Assembly: GCA_019694315.1 (NCBI GenBank)
Contig: JAIBCE010000033.1
Location: 1-39,231 of the forward strand
DNA from: Sandaracinaceae bacterium
Lineage (GTDB): Bacteria; Myxococcota_A; Polyangia; Polyangiales; Sandaracinaceae
Direction of reading: 5' to 3'
DNA: 39,231 bases
Shown one piece after another: positions 8,073 through 15,529 of the stretch. Under the pieces are notes generated by a model that saw only the letters and a program-made list of their open reading frames with translations, did not search any database and was not told the DNA's origin. The first letter of the stretch is position 1, and each line of letters starts with the position of its first letter. The translations under genes and the position numbers were made by a program.

Positions 8073-8822
8073 ATGCTGGGCATCGGCTTCTGGGAGATGT
8101 TGGTCATCGCGGGCCTGATCCTGATCGCGGTCGGGCCAGACCGCCTTCCGTCGATGGTCAAGACGGTCGCGAAGTTCTACCGGCAATTCCGGCGGACCGC
8201 CGAGGATCTCCGGTCCTCGACGGGCATCGACGATCTCCTGCGAGACGAGGAGCTCAAGGAGCTCGCGGAGCTGCGCAAGCAGAAGCTCGCCCTCCTCGCG
8301 CAGCAGCCCAAGCCCCTGGCCAAGGGCCCGGTGCCCGCGGGCAAGCCGGGCGCGCCGACGTCCAAGCCCTCGGAGCCCGGGGGTAAGCCAGCGGAGGGCG
8401 TCGCGAAGCCTTCCGGCGTGGTCGACAAGCCTTCGGACGGGGCCAGCAAGCCTTCCGGCGTGGTCGACAAGCCTTCGGACGCGGCCAGCAAGGCTTCGGA
8501 GGTGGGCGGCAAGCCCTCTCTCGCCGACGCCAAGGCCAACGGGCACGGCGAGGATCCGGGACACGCCATGCTGGGCGCCACGCTGCCTCGCACGCGCGTG
8601 AGCCCCGTCGCCGTGAGCGGCCTCGACGACGACGAGCGAGCCAGGGAGCTCCCACCCGAGGGCGTGGACGTCGCGGAGGCGCGTCGCAACGAGCCCGAGG
8701 TCACCGAGGACGAGCTGCGCCTGCGCAAGGCGCGCATCGCGGCGAAGAATTCGGGGCGATCGGTCGAGGAGATCCTGGCCGAAGAAGCGGCCGCGCGCGC
8801 CGCGGCCAGTGGAGCGAGCTGA
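8073..8822 (+). CDS. tatB: Sec-independent translocase protein TatB, long repeat-tailed form
   Basis: Residues 1-60 match TatB: MLGIGFWEMLVIAGLILIAVGP with the membrane helix, the GP hinge followed by DRLP, and an amphipathic helix. TatB binds twin-arginine signal peptides with TatC for export of folded proteins. The remaining ~190 residues are unusual: a Lys-Pro-Ser-rich linker with two 14-aa repeats (KPSGVVDKPSDGAS type) and a C-terminal acidic helix (LRLRKARIAAKNSGRSVEEILAEEAAARAAA). At 249 aa it is longer than most TatB (about 80-180 aa). The stop is immediately followed by the GTG of tatC. A tatA gene is not visible here. Confidence 0.88.
   Translation: MLGIGFWEMLVIAGLILIAVGPDRLPSMVKTVAKFYRQFRRTAEDLRSSTGIDDLLRDEELKELAELRKQKLALLAQQPKPLAKGPVPAGKPGAPTSKPSEPGGKPAEGVAKPSGVVDKPSDGASKPSGVVDKPSDAASKASEVGGKPSLADAKANGHGEDPGHAMLGATLPRTRVSPVAVSGLDDDERARELPPEGVDVAEARRNEPEVTEDELRLRKARIAAKNSGRSVEEILAEEAAARAAASGAS
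8406..8489. repeat. Two tandem 42-bp repeats inside tatB
   Basis: Two adjacent, nearly identical 42-nt copies encode a 14-residue KPSGVVDKPSD-containing unit. Further degenerate KPS units flank them. The tandem layout points to slippage or unequal crossing over in the linker. Confidence 0.85.
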
Positions 8823-9704
8823 GTGGGAAAGCCCCTCGAGAGCCGGGCTGCGGCGATGCCGCCCGAAGAGGCCAAGAAGAAGGCGGCCGCGGCCGCGAGC
8901 GCGGAGGAGCCGGAGGACGACGTCGAGATGTCGTTCCTCGACCACCTGCGCGAGCTCCGCACGCGCCTCGTGCGAGCGCTGTGGGGCTTCATCCCCGGCA
9001 TGGCGCTCGCGTGGGTGATGCGCGAGGAGATCCTGCAGTTCCTCGCGGAGCCGTACATGCACGCGTTCCGCTCGCTCGGTCAGGGCGAGCCCACGCTCCA
9101 CTTCGGCAACCCCGCCGACATGTTCGTGAACTACATGATGATCGCGCTGATCTGCGGCGGGATCTTCGGCAGCCCGTGGGCCTTCTACCAAGGCTGGCTC
9201 TTCATCGCGCCGGGCCTCTACCGGAGCGAGCGACGCAAGGCGATCCCGTTCGTGCTCCTCTCGACGATCTTCTTCGTGGGCGGTGCGTTCTTCGGCTACC
9301 GCTTCGTGCTCCCGCCAGCGTTCGACGCGCTGCTCTCGTTCGCGGGACAGGTGGGCGGCCTTCGCATCCAGCCCACGATCATGATCAACGAGTACCTCGA
9401 CTTCTCGCTGCGCATGCTGCTGGCGCTCGGGATCACCTTCGAGGTGCCGATCGTGATCGGCTTCGTCTCGTACATCGGCCTCGTGAACTGGAAGCAGCTC
9501 CTCGAGTTCAGCCGGTGGTGGGTGGTCATCGCGGCCGTGCTCGCCGCCGTGCTCACGCCCTCGGGCGATGCGCCGACGATGATGCTCGTGCTGACGCCCC
9601 TCGTGGCCCTCTACTACGTCGCGATCCTCTTCGCGTTCCTCGTCGGGCCCAAGCCGCCTGCGCCCACCAAGGACGACGAGCCGGAGGGCAAGGCCGCTGC
9701 CTGA
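8823..9704 (+). CDS. tatC: Sec-independent translocase protein TatC
   Basis: A 293-aa polytopic inner-membrane protein and core receptor of the Tat translocon. The family signature SFLDHLRELRTRLVRALWGF starts at about residue 38, after an Ala/Glu/Lys-rich cytosolic extension. Six membrane segments follow, with FVNYMMIALICGGIF, PWAFYQGWLFIAPGLYRSERR and PSGDAPTMMLVLTPLVALYY. The GTG start directly abuts the tatB stop; an alternative ATG at 8856 would shorten the extension by 11 residues. Cotranscribed with tatB and apparently with the following sirtuin gene, whose frame runs through the tatC stop. Confidence 0.94.
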   Translation: MGKPLESRAAAMPPEEAKKKAAAAASAEEPEDDVEMSFLDHLRELRTRLVRALWGFIPGMALAWVMREEILQFLAEPYMHAFRSLGQGEPTLHFGNPADMFVNYMMIALICGGIFGSPWAFYQGWLFIAPGLYRSERRKAIPFVLLSTIFFVGGAFFGYRFVLPPAFDALLSFAGQVGGLRIQPTIMINEYLDFSLRMLLALGITFEVPIVIGFVSYIGLVNWKQLLEFSRWWVVIAAVLAAVLTPSGDAPTMMLVLTPLVALYYVAILFAFLVGPKPPAPTKDDEPEGKAAA

Positions 9705-10530
9705 GCCCGACGATCGCGAGCGGCTCGCGTCGCTCCTGCGCGGCGCACGGCTCGCGCTGCTCACGGGCGCAGGCATCAGCACCGAGAGCGGCATCCCCGA
9801 CTATCGCGGGCCCGAGACGCAGCGCCGCGCCCGCAACCCGATCCGCTTCGCGGACTACATGCGAGACGATCACCTGCGCGCGCGATACTGGGCGCGCAGC
9901 ATGCTCGGGTGGGCGCGCTTCTCCGCGGCGCGCCCGAATGCCGGCCATCGCGCGGTCGCGGAGCTCGAGGCGCGCGGCCTGGCCTCGGGCCCGATCACGC
10001 AGAACGTCGATCGTCTCCATCACGCGGCCGGCAGCCGGGACGTGATCGAGCTCCACGGCGCGCTCGCCGAGGTGCGATGCCTCGACTGCGATCTCCGCGA
10101 GGCGCGCGATCGGGTGCAGGTGCGGCTCGAGGCCGACAACGCGACGCTCCTCGCGCACGCGCCCGAGCTCGCGCCCGATGGAGACGCGGAGCTCGACGCG
10201 ACGCGCGCGCTCCTCGAGGGCTTCGTCGTCCCGCGCTGCCTCGCGTGCGGCGGGACGCTCAAGCCCGACGTCGTGTTCTTCGGCGAGAACGTGAGGCGCG
10301 AGCTCGTGGACACGGCCTACGCGAGGGTGGCCGCCGCGGACGCGCTGCTCGTGATCGGCAGCTCGCTCGCCGTGTTCTCGGGTCATCGCTTCGTCCGACG
10401 CGCGCACGAGCTCGGCAAGCCCGTCGCGATCGTCTCGCTCGGCCCGACGCGCGGCGACGAGCTCGCGAGCGTTCGTGTGGAGGCGCGCGCTGGCGAGCTC
10501 TTGCCGTGGCTCGTCACGGCGCTGGGCTGA
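9697..10530 (+). CDS. Sirtuin (SIR2 family NAD-dependent protein deacylase), apparent CTG start
   Basis: The protein has all core sirtuin motifs: LLTGAGISTESGIPDYRGPE (NAD site), ITQNVDRLHHAAG, the catalytic His in ELHG, zinc cysteines CLDC and CLACGG, KPDVVFFGE and VIGSSLAV. It should remove acyl groups from lysines using NAD, and the sequence looks closest to class II (SIRT4-like) bacterial enzymes. There is no ATG, GTG or TTG in this frame between the in-frame stop at 9592 and the ATG at 9859, and starting at 9859 would delete the NAD-binding motif. I chose CTG 9697, which overlaps the tatC stop (CTGCCTGA) and gives 277 aa, a normal length. Confidence is high for the family and low for the exact start. 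Confidence 0.85.
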   Translation: MPEPDDRERLASLLRGARLALLTGAGISTESGIPDYRGPETQRRARNPIRFADYMRDDHLRARYWARSMLGWARFSAARPNAGHRAVAELEARGLASGPITQNVDRLHHAAGSRDVIELHGALAEVRCLDCDLREARDRVQVRLEADNATLLAHAPELAPDGDAELDATRALLEGFVVPRCLACGGTLKPDVVFFGENVRRELVDTAYARVAAADALLVIGSSLAVFSGHRFVRRAHELGKPVAIVSLGPTRGDELASVRVEARAGELLPWLVTALG

Positions 10531-10596
10531 CGGGAGCGCTCGTCCCGGCCGCTCGACGCGAGAGGACCGCGGTGGTGCGGTGGTATCGTGCGATCG

Positions 10597-11988
10597 ATGC
10601 GCACGTCCGCGAGCCCTCCTCCGCCCCCGCGGCCGTTCTATCGTTCGAGCACCTTCTTCATCGTGCTCGGCCTGGCGATGGGCGTCCTGCTCGGAGGCTT
10701 CTTCCCGCAGGATCAGTATCCGTTCGCCTACGAGCTCTTCCGCTTCCTCTCGCGGGCCTTCATCGCGCTCATCAAGGGCCTCATCGTCCCCTTGTTGCTC
10801 TCCACGATCGTCGTCGGCGTGGCGCAGACGGGCGACGTGAAGGCGGTGGGGCGCATGGGCGCCAAGGCCCTGCTGTACTTCGAGATCGTCACCACGATCG
10901 CGCTGTTCATCGGCCTTGGGATCGCGACGTGGCTGCGTCCCGGCGAGGGCCTCCCCATCGATCTCACGGTGACGAGCTCGGGCGTGGCGCCCGCGGCGCC
11001 GCAGACGGGCTGGGATCTGGCGCTCCATCTGTTCCCCTCGAACGTCGCGCTGCACGCCACGCAGGGCGATCTCCTGCCGATCGTCGTCTTCGCGGTGCTC
11101 TTCGGCATCTCGCTCACGCGCGTGGGCGAGCGCGGCAAGCTCGTGCTGTCGTTCTTCGAGGCCGTCGCGCAGATCATGTTCAAGTACACCGACATGGTCA
11201 TGCGCCTCACGCCGCTCGGCGTCTTCGGCGCGATGGCCTACAACGTCAGCCACATGGCAGCGGGCCACTGCACGAGCGGCGGCGCGCTCGACGCGTGCGC
11301 CGAGGCCGACGTGATCCGCGGCTGGCCCGCGGTGCTCTTCCTCGTGGGTCGCTACGCACGCCTCGTGGGCTCGCTCTATCTCGCGCTGATCGTCCTCTTC
11401 GTCGTCGTCTTCGTGCCGGTGCTGCTCTTCATCCGCGTCAAGCCGCTCGCGTACCTGCGCGCGATCCGCGAGCCCGCGATCACCGCGTTCACCACGGCCT
11501 CGAGCGAGGCCGCGCTGCCTCGCCTGCTCGAGGATCTCGTGCGCTTCGGGGTGCCGCGCCGCGTCGCGAGCTTCGTGGTCCCTGCGGGCTATTCCTTCAA
11601 CCTCGACGGCTCCACGCTCTATCTGGTGCTCGCGAGCATCACGATCGCGCAGGCCGCGGGGGTCGAGCAGAGCCTCGGTGACCAGCTCGTGATGCTGCTG
11701 GCCTTCATGCTGACGTCCAAGGGCGTCGCCGGCGTGCCGCGCGCGACGCTCGTGATCATCGCAGGAACCTGCGCCAGCTTCGGCCTCCCGGGCGAGGCGG
11801 GTGTCGCGATGCTGCTCGCGGTCGACGAGCTCATGGACATGGGCCGCACCACGATCAACGTCATCGGCAACGGCCTCGCGTCGCTCGTGATCGCGCGGTG
11901 GGAGGGCGTGCTCGGCGAGCCCGGACAGAGCGTCGAGGTGGGTGATCGCGAGGCGCCCGACGCTGGCGCTCCCACGGCAGACGGCTGA
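10597..11988 (+). CDS. Dicarboxylate/amino acid:cation symporter (DAACS family)
   Basis: A 463-aa membrane transporter of the GltP/DctA type, which imports glutamate, aspartate or C4-dicarboxylates with H+ or Na+. It has multiple membrane helices from residue ~17. The C-terminal half carries the re-entrant loops and substrate site: ITAFTTASSEAALPRLLE (serine-rich loop), GYSFNLDGSTLYL and SKGVAGVPRATLVIIAG, ending with MDMGRTTINVIGNGLAS. The N-terminus is proline-rich. A GTG at 10588 would add three residues. No clear ribosome binding site is visible, and a TG-G-TATCGT extended -10-like element (10581-10589) lies directly before the ATG. Substrate cannot be told. Confidence 0.92.
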   Translation: MRTSASPPPPPRPFYRSSTFFIVLGLAMGVLLGGFFPQDQYPFAYELFRFLSRAFIALIKGLIVPLLLSTIVVGVAQTGDVKAVGRMGAKALLYFEIVTTIALFIGLGIATWLRPGEGLPIDLTVTSSGVAPAAPQTGWDLALHLFPSNVALHATQGDLLPIVVFAVLFGISLTRVGERGKLVLSFFEAVAQIMFKYTDMVMRLTPLGVFGAMAYNVSHMAAGHCTSGGALDACAEADVIRGWPAVLFLVGRYARLVGSLYLALIVLFVVVFVPVLLFIRVKPLAYLRAIREPAITAFTTASSEAALPRLLEDLVRFGVPRRVASFVVPAGYSFNLDGSTLYLVLASITIAQAAGVEQSLGDQLVMLLAFMLTSKGVAGVPRATLVIIAGTCASFGLPGEAGVAMLLAVDELMDMGRTTINVIGNGLASLVIARWEGVLGEPGQSVEVGDREAPDAGAPTADG

Positions 11989-12002
11989 AACACCCGTCCT
12001 CG

Positions 12003-12011
12003 TGGTAGAGT
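12003..12011 (+). promoter_or_regulatory. Possible extended -10 before the coupled four-gene operon
   Basis: TGG-TAGAGT (TG at 12003-12004, hexamer 12006-12011) lies 10 nt before the ATG at 12022. No good ribosome binding site is present, so the message may be nearly leaderless. No convincing -35 hexamer. Confidence 0.3.
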
Positions 12012-12021
12012 GCTTCACGTG

Positions 12022-12699
12022 ATGGAGCCCGCCCGTGAGAACGGCGCACAGGTGGAGGCCCTTCTCCGGCCCGAGGCCGCCAGCCTCGAAGCGTGCGAGC
12101 AGGCGACCGATCTCAGCTGGCGCCTCGCACAGATCCCGGGCGATGCGTGCTGTCGCGGCGCGTTCTTCAACATGCTCGACGAGCGCGCGGGGACGCTGGG
12201 CGCAGAGACGCAGGAGGAATACCGGCGCTTCTTCCGGATGTACCGGTTCGCGTCGTTCAAGATGTTTCCGGTCTCGGACTACCTGACGCGGCTCGTGGTC
12301 CTCTCGCAGATCCACTACGGCGCTGCGCACATCTACGCGGGGGTGCGCAAGCTCCAGTCCGGCGCGTTCGACGCGTGGGGCGAGACGCTCCTCGGCAAGG
12401 CGGCGGTCGCCGTCGTGGACCCGAGCTTCGCGAGCATGTTGCGCATGCTCGAGCGCGCCTACGCGAGCCGCACCGTGGTCTCCCACACGCGCCTGCGCCT
12501 CGTGTCAGAGAGCACCACCGAGATCGTCGTGGAGCTCGAGCAGGAGTACGTCTACATCGAGCACGCGATGGTCGGCGCGATCGAAGGGGTCGCGCACGTG
12601 TGCGGAGCCGAGGTGGTCGTGACCCCCGAGCTCAGAGGCCCCTTCGACGGGATCCTGAGGATCGCGTTGCTCGGAACCACGCGGAACGGAGATCGATGA
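12022..12699 (+). CDS. DUF2378 (TIGR02265) family protein, first gene of a coupled operon
   Basis: A 225-aa soluble protein resembling the Myxococcales-restricted DUF2378/TIGR02265 family. Matching features are the N-terminal block GDACCRGAFFNMLDE, the aromatic stretch FFRMYRFASFKMFPVSDYLTRL, an arginine/glycine helix region and the later GKAAVAVVDPSFASMLRMLERAYA. The biochemical role of this family is not known; members are often found beside signalling genes. ATG 12022 is preferred over GTG 12010. The last four bases ATGA are shared with the start of the ThDP enzyme gene, so the two are translated together. Family assignment is from motif memory, not a search. Confidence 0.68.
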   Translation: MEPARENGAQVEALLRPEAASLEACEQATDLSWRLAQIPGDACCRGAFFNMLDERAGTLGAETQEEYRRFFRMYRFASFKMFPVSDYLTRLVVLSQIHYGAAHIYAGVRKLQSGAFDAWGETLLGKAAVAVVDPSFASMLRMLERAYASRTVVSHTRLRLVSESTTEIVVELEQEYVYIEHAMVGAIEGVAHVCGAEVVVTPELRGPFDGILRIALLGTTRNGDR

Positions 12700-14363
12700 A
12701 GTCACCTGTCGCGCTCCACCTCGTCGACGTCCTCCGCGACTTCGGCGTCAACGCAGTCTTCGGCGTGCCGGGCGGCGCGATCAGCCCGTTCTTCGACGCG
12801 CTCCTCGAGCGACCCGACGTTCGCATCGTCACGACCAAGCACGAGGCGAACGCGGCGTTCCTCGCGATCGGCTATGCGATGGCCACGGGTCGGCCGGGCG
12901 TGGTGGTGACGACCGCGGGCCCCGGGATCACCAACGCGCTCACGGGCATCGCCTCGGCGTACTACGAGGGCGTGCCGGTGGTGCACATCGCGGGCGAGGT
13001 GGCGCGCTCCGCGTTCGGTCGCGGTGCGCTCCAGGAGGGCTCACCCGCAGGCCTCGACGCGGTCTCCATGATGCGGCGCGTGACGAAGATGAGCGTCTTG
13101 CTCTCGCATCCGGGCCCCGCGGCGTCGGTGCTGCACAAGGCGCTCAACACCGCCTTCAGCGGGCGGCGCGGCCCCGTCTTCGTGACGCTGCCGCTCGACG
13201 TGGCCACCGAGCGGATGGCGCCGCAGCCGCTCGCGGGGCTCGAGCGCACGGCCTACGAGATCGACGAGGACTCGACGCGTCGGGCCCTCGAGCTGCTCGA
13301 GCGCGCGAGCCGACCGCTGATCCTCGCCGGCTCGGGGACACGCGACATGGCGAGTCGCCGCGCCCTCCGCCGCCTCGCCGAGCACGTGGGCTCGCCGGTC
13401 TGCGTCACCACCAAGGGCAAGGGCGTGTTTCCCGAGGATCACCCGCTCTACCTCGGCGTCACGGGCTTCGGCGGGCACGACTCGGTGGGCCAGTACCTCG
13501 AGGCCGGCGTCGACGTGCTGCTCGTGATCGGCAGCGGCCTCAACGACTTCTCGACGAACGCGTGGAGCCCGCTCCTGCGCGCGAGCCGCGCGTTTCTCCA
13601 GATCGACATCGACGACGCGCAGCTCGGCAAGAACTACGCGATCGACCTCGGTCTCGTGGGCCCCGCCGATCGCGTCATCACGCACATGCTCGAGCACCGC
13701 GAGGAGTCGCGCGTCCCCACGGTGACCGCCGCGCATCCGAGCCTCGCGCTCCAGCCGATCCGCCCGTCCAAGCTCGGCAAGCTCACCACGATGGACGTGG
13801 TCATGACGATGAACGAGGTGTGCCCCAAGGACGCCGTGTTCACGGCCGACATGGGCGAGCACCTGGGCGTGGTGCTCCACTACCTCCGCGTGCGCGAGCA
13901 CGGCGACTTCCTCACGTGCCTCGGCTTCGGCTCGATGGGCTCGGGGATCAACTCCGCGATCGGCTACCAGCTCGGCGCACCTCATCGCCGCACCTTCGCG
14001 GTGTGCGGCGACGGCGGCTTCCTCATGAACGGCAGCGAGCTCGCGACGGCGGTGCAGCACCACGCGGCGACGACCTTCGTCGTGATCAACGACAGCCGCC
14101 TCAACATGGTGCACCACGGCCACATGGGCCTCTTCGGCCGCACGCCGAATTTCTCGACGCCGCTGGTCGATTTCGCTGCGCTCGCCCGCGCGATGGGCGC
14201 CGAGGGCCACGTGATCGAGACGCGCGAGGAGCTCGCGGCTGCGCTCGACGTGCGGCGCGAGGGGCCCGTGGTCCTCGACGTCCGGATCGACCCCGACGTG
14301 CGTCTCATGGGCAATCAGCGCGTCGCCGCGCTCAAGCAGTTCAAGGCGGGAGACGATCAATGA
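12696..14363 (+). CDS. ThDP-dependent acetolactate-synthase-like enzyme
   Basis: A 555-aa thiamine-diphosphate enzyme of the pyruvate-oxidase/acetolactate-synthase fold. The N-terminal Pyr domain begins VALHLVDVLRDFGVNAVFGVPGG with the activating Glu50 in TKHEANAAF and GPGITNALTGIASAYYEGVP. The central domain spans about 190-330. The PP domain has the cofactor motif CGDGGFLMNGSEL...VINDSRLNMVHHG. The family decarboxylates 2-oxo acids and can join the resulting carbanion to a second carbonyl. The residues after VINDS (RLNMVHHG) differ from classical acetolactate synthases, and no small regulatory subunit is nearby, so branched-chain amino-acid synthesis is unlikely. ATGA overlaps on both sides tie it to the DUF2378 and KASIII genes. 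The substrate is unknown. Confidence 0.85.
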   Translation: MKSPVALHLVDVLRDFGVNAVFGVPGGAISPFFDALLERPDVRIVTTKHEANAAFLAIGYAMATGRPGVVVTTAGPGITNALTGIASAYYEGVPVVHIAGEVARSAFGRGALQEGSPAGLDAVSMMRRVTKMSVLLSHPGPAASVLHKALNTAFSGRRGPVFVTLPLDVATERMAPQPLAGLERTAYEIDEDSTRRALELLERASRPLILAGSGTRDMASRRALRRLAEHVGSPVCVTTKGKGVFPEDHPLYLGVTGFGGHDSVGQYLEAGVDVLLVIGSGLNDFSTNAWSPLLRASRAFLQIDIDDAQLGKNYAIDLGLVGPADRVITHMLEHREESRVPTVTAAHPSLALQPIRPSKLGKLTTMDVVMTMNEVCPKDAVFTADMGEHLGVVLHYLRVREHGDFLTCLGFGSMGSGINSAIGYQLGAPHRRTFAVCGDGGFLMNGSELATAVQHHAATTFVVINDSRLNMVHHGHMGLFGRTPNFSTPLVDFAALARAMGAEGHVIETREELAAALDVRREGPVVLDVRIDPDVRLMGNQRVAALKQFKAGDDQ

Positions 14364-15529
14364 GCACGAGGGATGCTGGGGCACTCGATGGTGTGGGGGC
14401 GCTCGATGGCGTGGGGATCCTCGGGCTCGGCGTCGCGCTGCCGCCGCGAGTGCGCGACAACTCCTTCTGGGCCGGCGTGATCGGGCCGCGTGACGAGGCG
14501 CAGCGCCGCGGCGACGTGCTCGCGGTGGAGCGCAGCGCCAAGGGCCACAAGACCGAGGTGCCCAAGGAGATCGCCGAGGCCATGGCCGCGACGGGCGACG
14601 ACCTCTTCCGCGGAGCCAGAGAGCGTCGCGTGATCGACGACGACGTGCTGGTGTCGGATCTCGAGGTCGAGGCGGGGCGCGCCGCGATGGCGGACGCGCG
14701 CGTGACGGCCGACGAGATCGATCTCGTGCTCGTGCACTCGCTCATCAGCGACGTGCTGATCCCGTCCAACGCCCCGGCCGTGCAGGACAAGCTCGGCCTC
14801 ACACGTGCCGCGGCGTGGAGCCTCGACGTGGGCTGCGCGAGCACACAGGCACAGCTCGTGACCGCCGCCGCGCTGGTGAAGACGGGCGCCTTCCGCCGCG
14901 TGCTGATCGTGCAGTCTCACGCGGGCACGCGCTCTGTCGATCCCAAGACCGTCGCGTCGGTGAATTTCGGCGACGCGGCGGCCGCCGCCGTCGTGGGCGA
15001 GGTGCCTGCGGGCTTCGGGATCCTCGGCCAGTGGCAGCGCACGGACGGAAGCCTGCGCGACGGCATCGTGCTGGCGCCCATCGTCGACGGTGTGGCCGAG
15101 CGGAGCTGGTGGAAGACCCCTGTCGTGCCGCAGCTCGCGTCGTTCGACGCCGACGTGGGCAAGACCGCGGGCCTTCGCGCGGGCGAGTTCTGTCGCGAGG
15201 CGTCCTTCGGCGCGCTCGAGCGCGCGGGCATGCGCCTCGAGGACGTCGACCTCTACCTCGGCAACCAGAGCCTGGGCTGGTTCGTGGACGCGTGTCGCCG
15301 TTCGCTCGGGCTGCCGGTCGAGAAGACGTTCCATACGTTCGCCGAGGTCGCGAACATCGGTGACGCAGCGATCCTCTTCAACCTGCTCGCGGCACGCGAG
15401 GCGGGCCGTGTGCGGCACGGCTCACGCCTCCTGCTCTACTCACCCGCGGCCGGCTTCACGCGCTCCGCGATCGTGATGCGCTGGTGGGCACCAGGCTCGG
15501 AGCACCTCGAGAAGGACGGGGCTGCTTGA
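14360..15529 (+). CDS. KASIII/FabH-like condensing enzyme with catalytic His replaced by Asn
   Basis: A 389-aa thiolase-fold protein. The nucleophile Cys159 lies in LDVGCASTQAQL, preceded by IPSNAPAVQDKLGL and followed by SVNFGDAAAAAVVG, as in 3-oxoacyl-ACP synthase III and OleA-type enzymes. At the position of the decarboxylating His of HQAN the sequence reads LGNQSLGW, giving Asn302. The later Asn is kept (Asn332 in ANIGDA). Loss of that His argues against ordinary malonyl-ACP decarboxylation and suggests acyl transfer or another condensation. The N-terminus has a doubled GALDGVG. It overlaps the ThDP gene by ATGA and the kinase gene by TTGA. It may accept or supply an acyl group for the ThDP enzyme; this is inference. 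Confidence 0.83.
   Translation: MSTRDAGALDGVGALDGVGILGLGVALPPRVRDNSFWAGVIGPRDEAQRRGDVLAVERSAKGHKTEVPKEIAEAMAATGDDLFRGARERRVIDDDVLVSDLEVEAGRAAMADARVTADEIDLVLVHSLISDVLIPSNAPAVQDKLGLTRAAAWSLDVGCASTQAQLVTAAALVKTGAFRRVLIVQSHAGTRSVDPKTVASVNFGDAAAAAVVGEVPAGFGILGQWQRTDGSLRDGIVLAPIVDGVAERSWWKTPVVPQLASFDADVGKTAGLRAGEFCREASFGALERAGMRLEDVDLYLGNQSLGWFVDACRRSLGLPVEKTFHTFAEVANIGDAAILFNLLAAREAGRVRHGSRLLLYSPAAGFTRSAIVMRWWAPGSEHLEKDGAA

Noticed and set aside
9658..9704. Programmed frameshift producing a TatC-sirtuin fusion
   Set aside because: No slippery run or Shine-Dalgarno-like stimulator is seen; a CTG start overlapping the tatC stop is simpler, though unproven.
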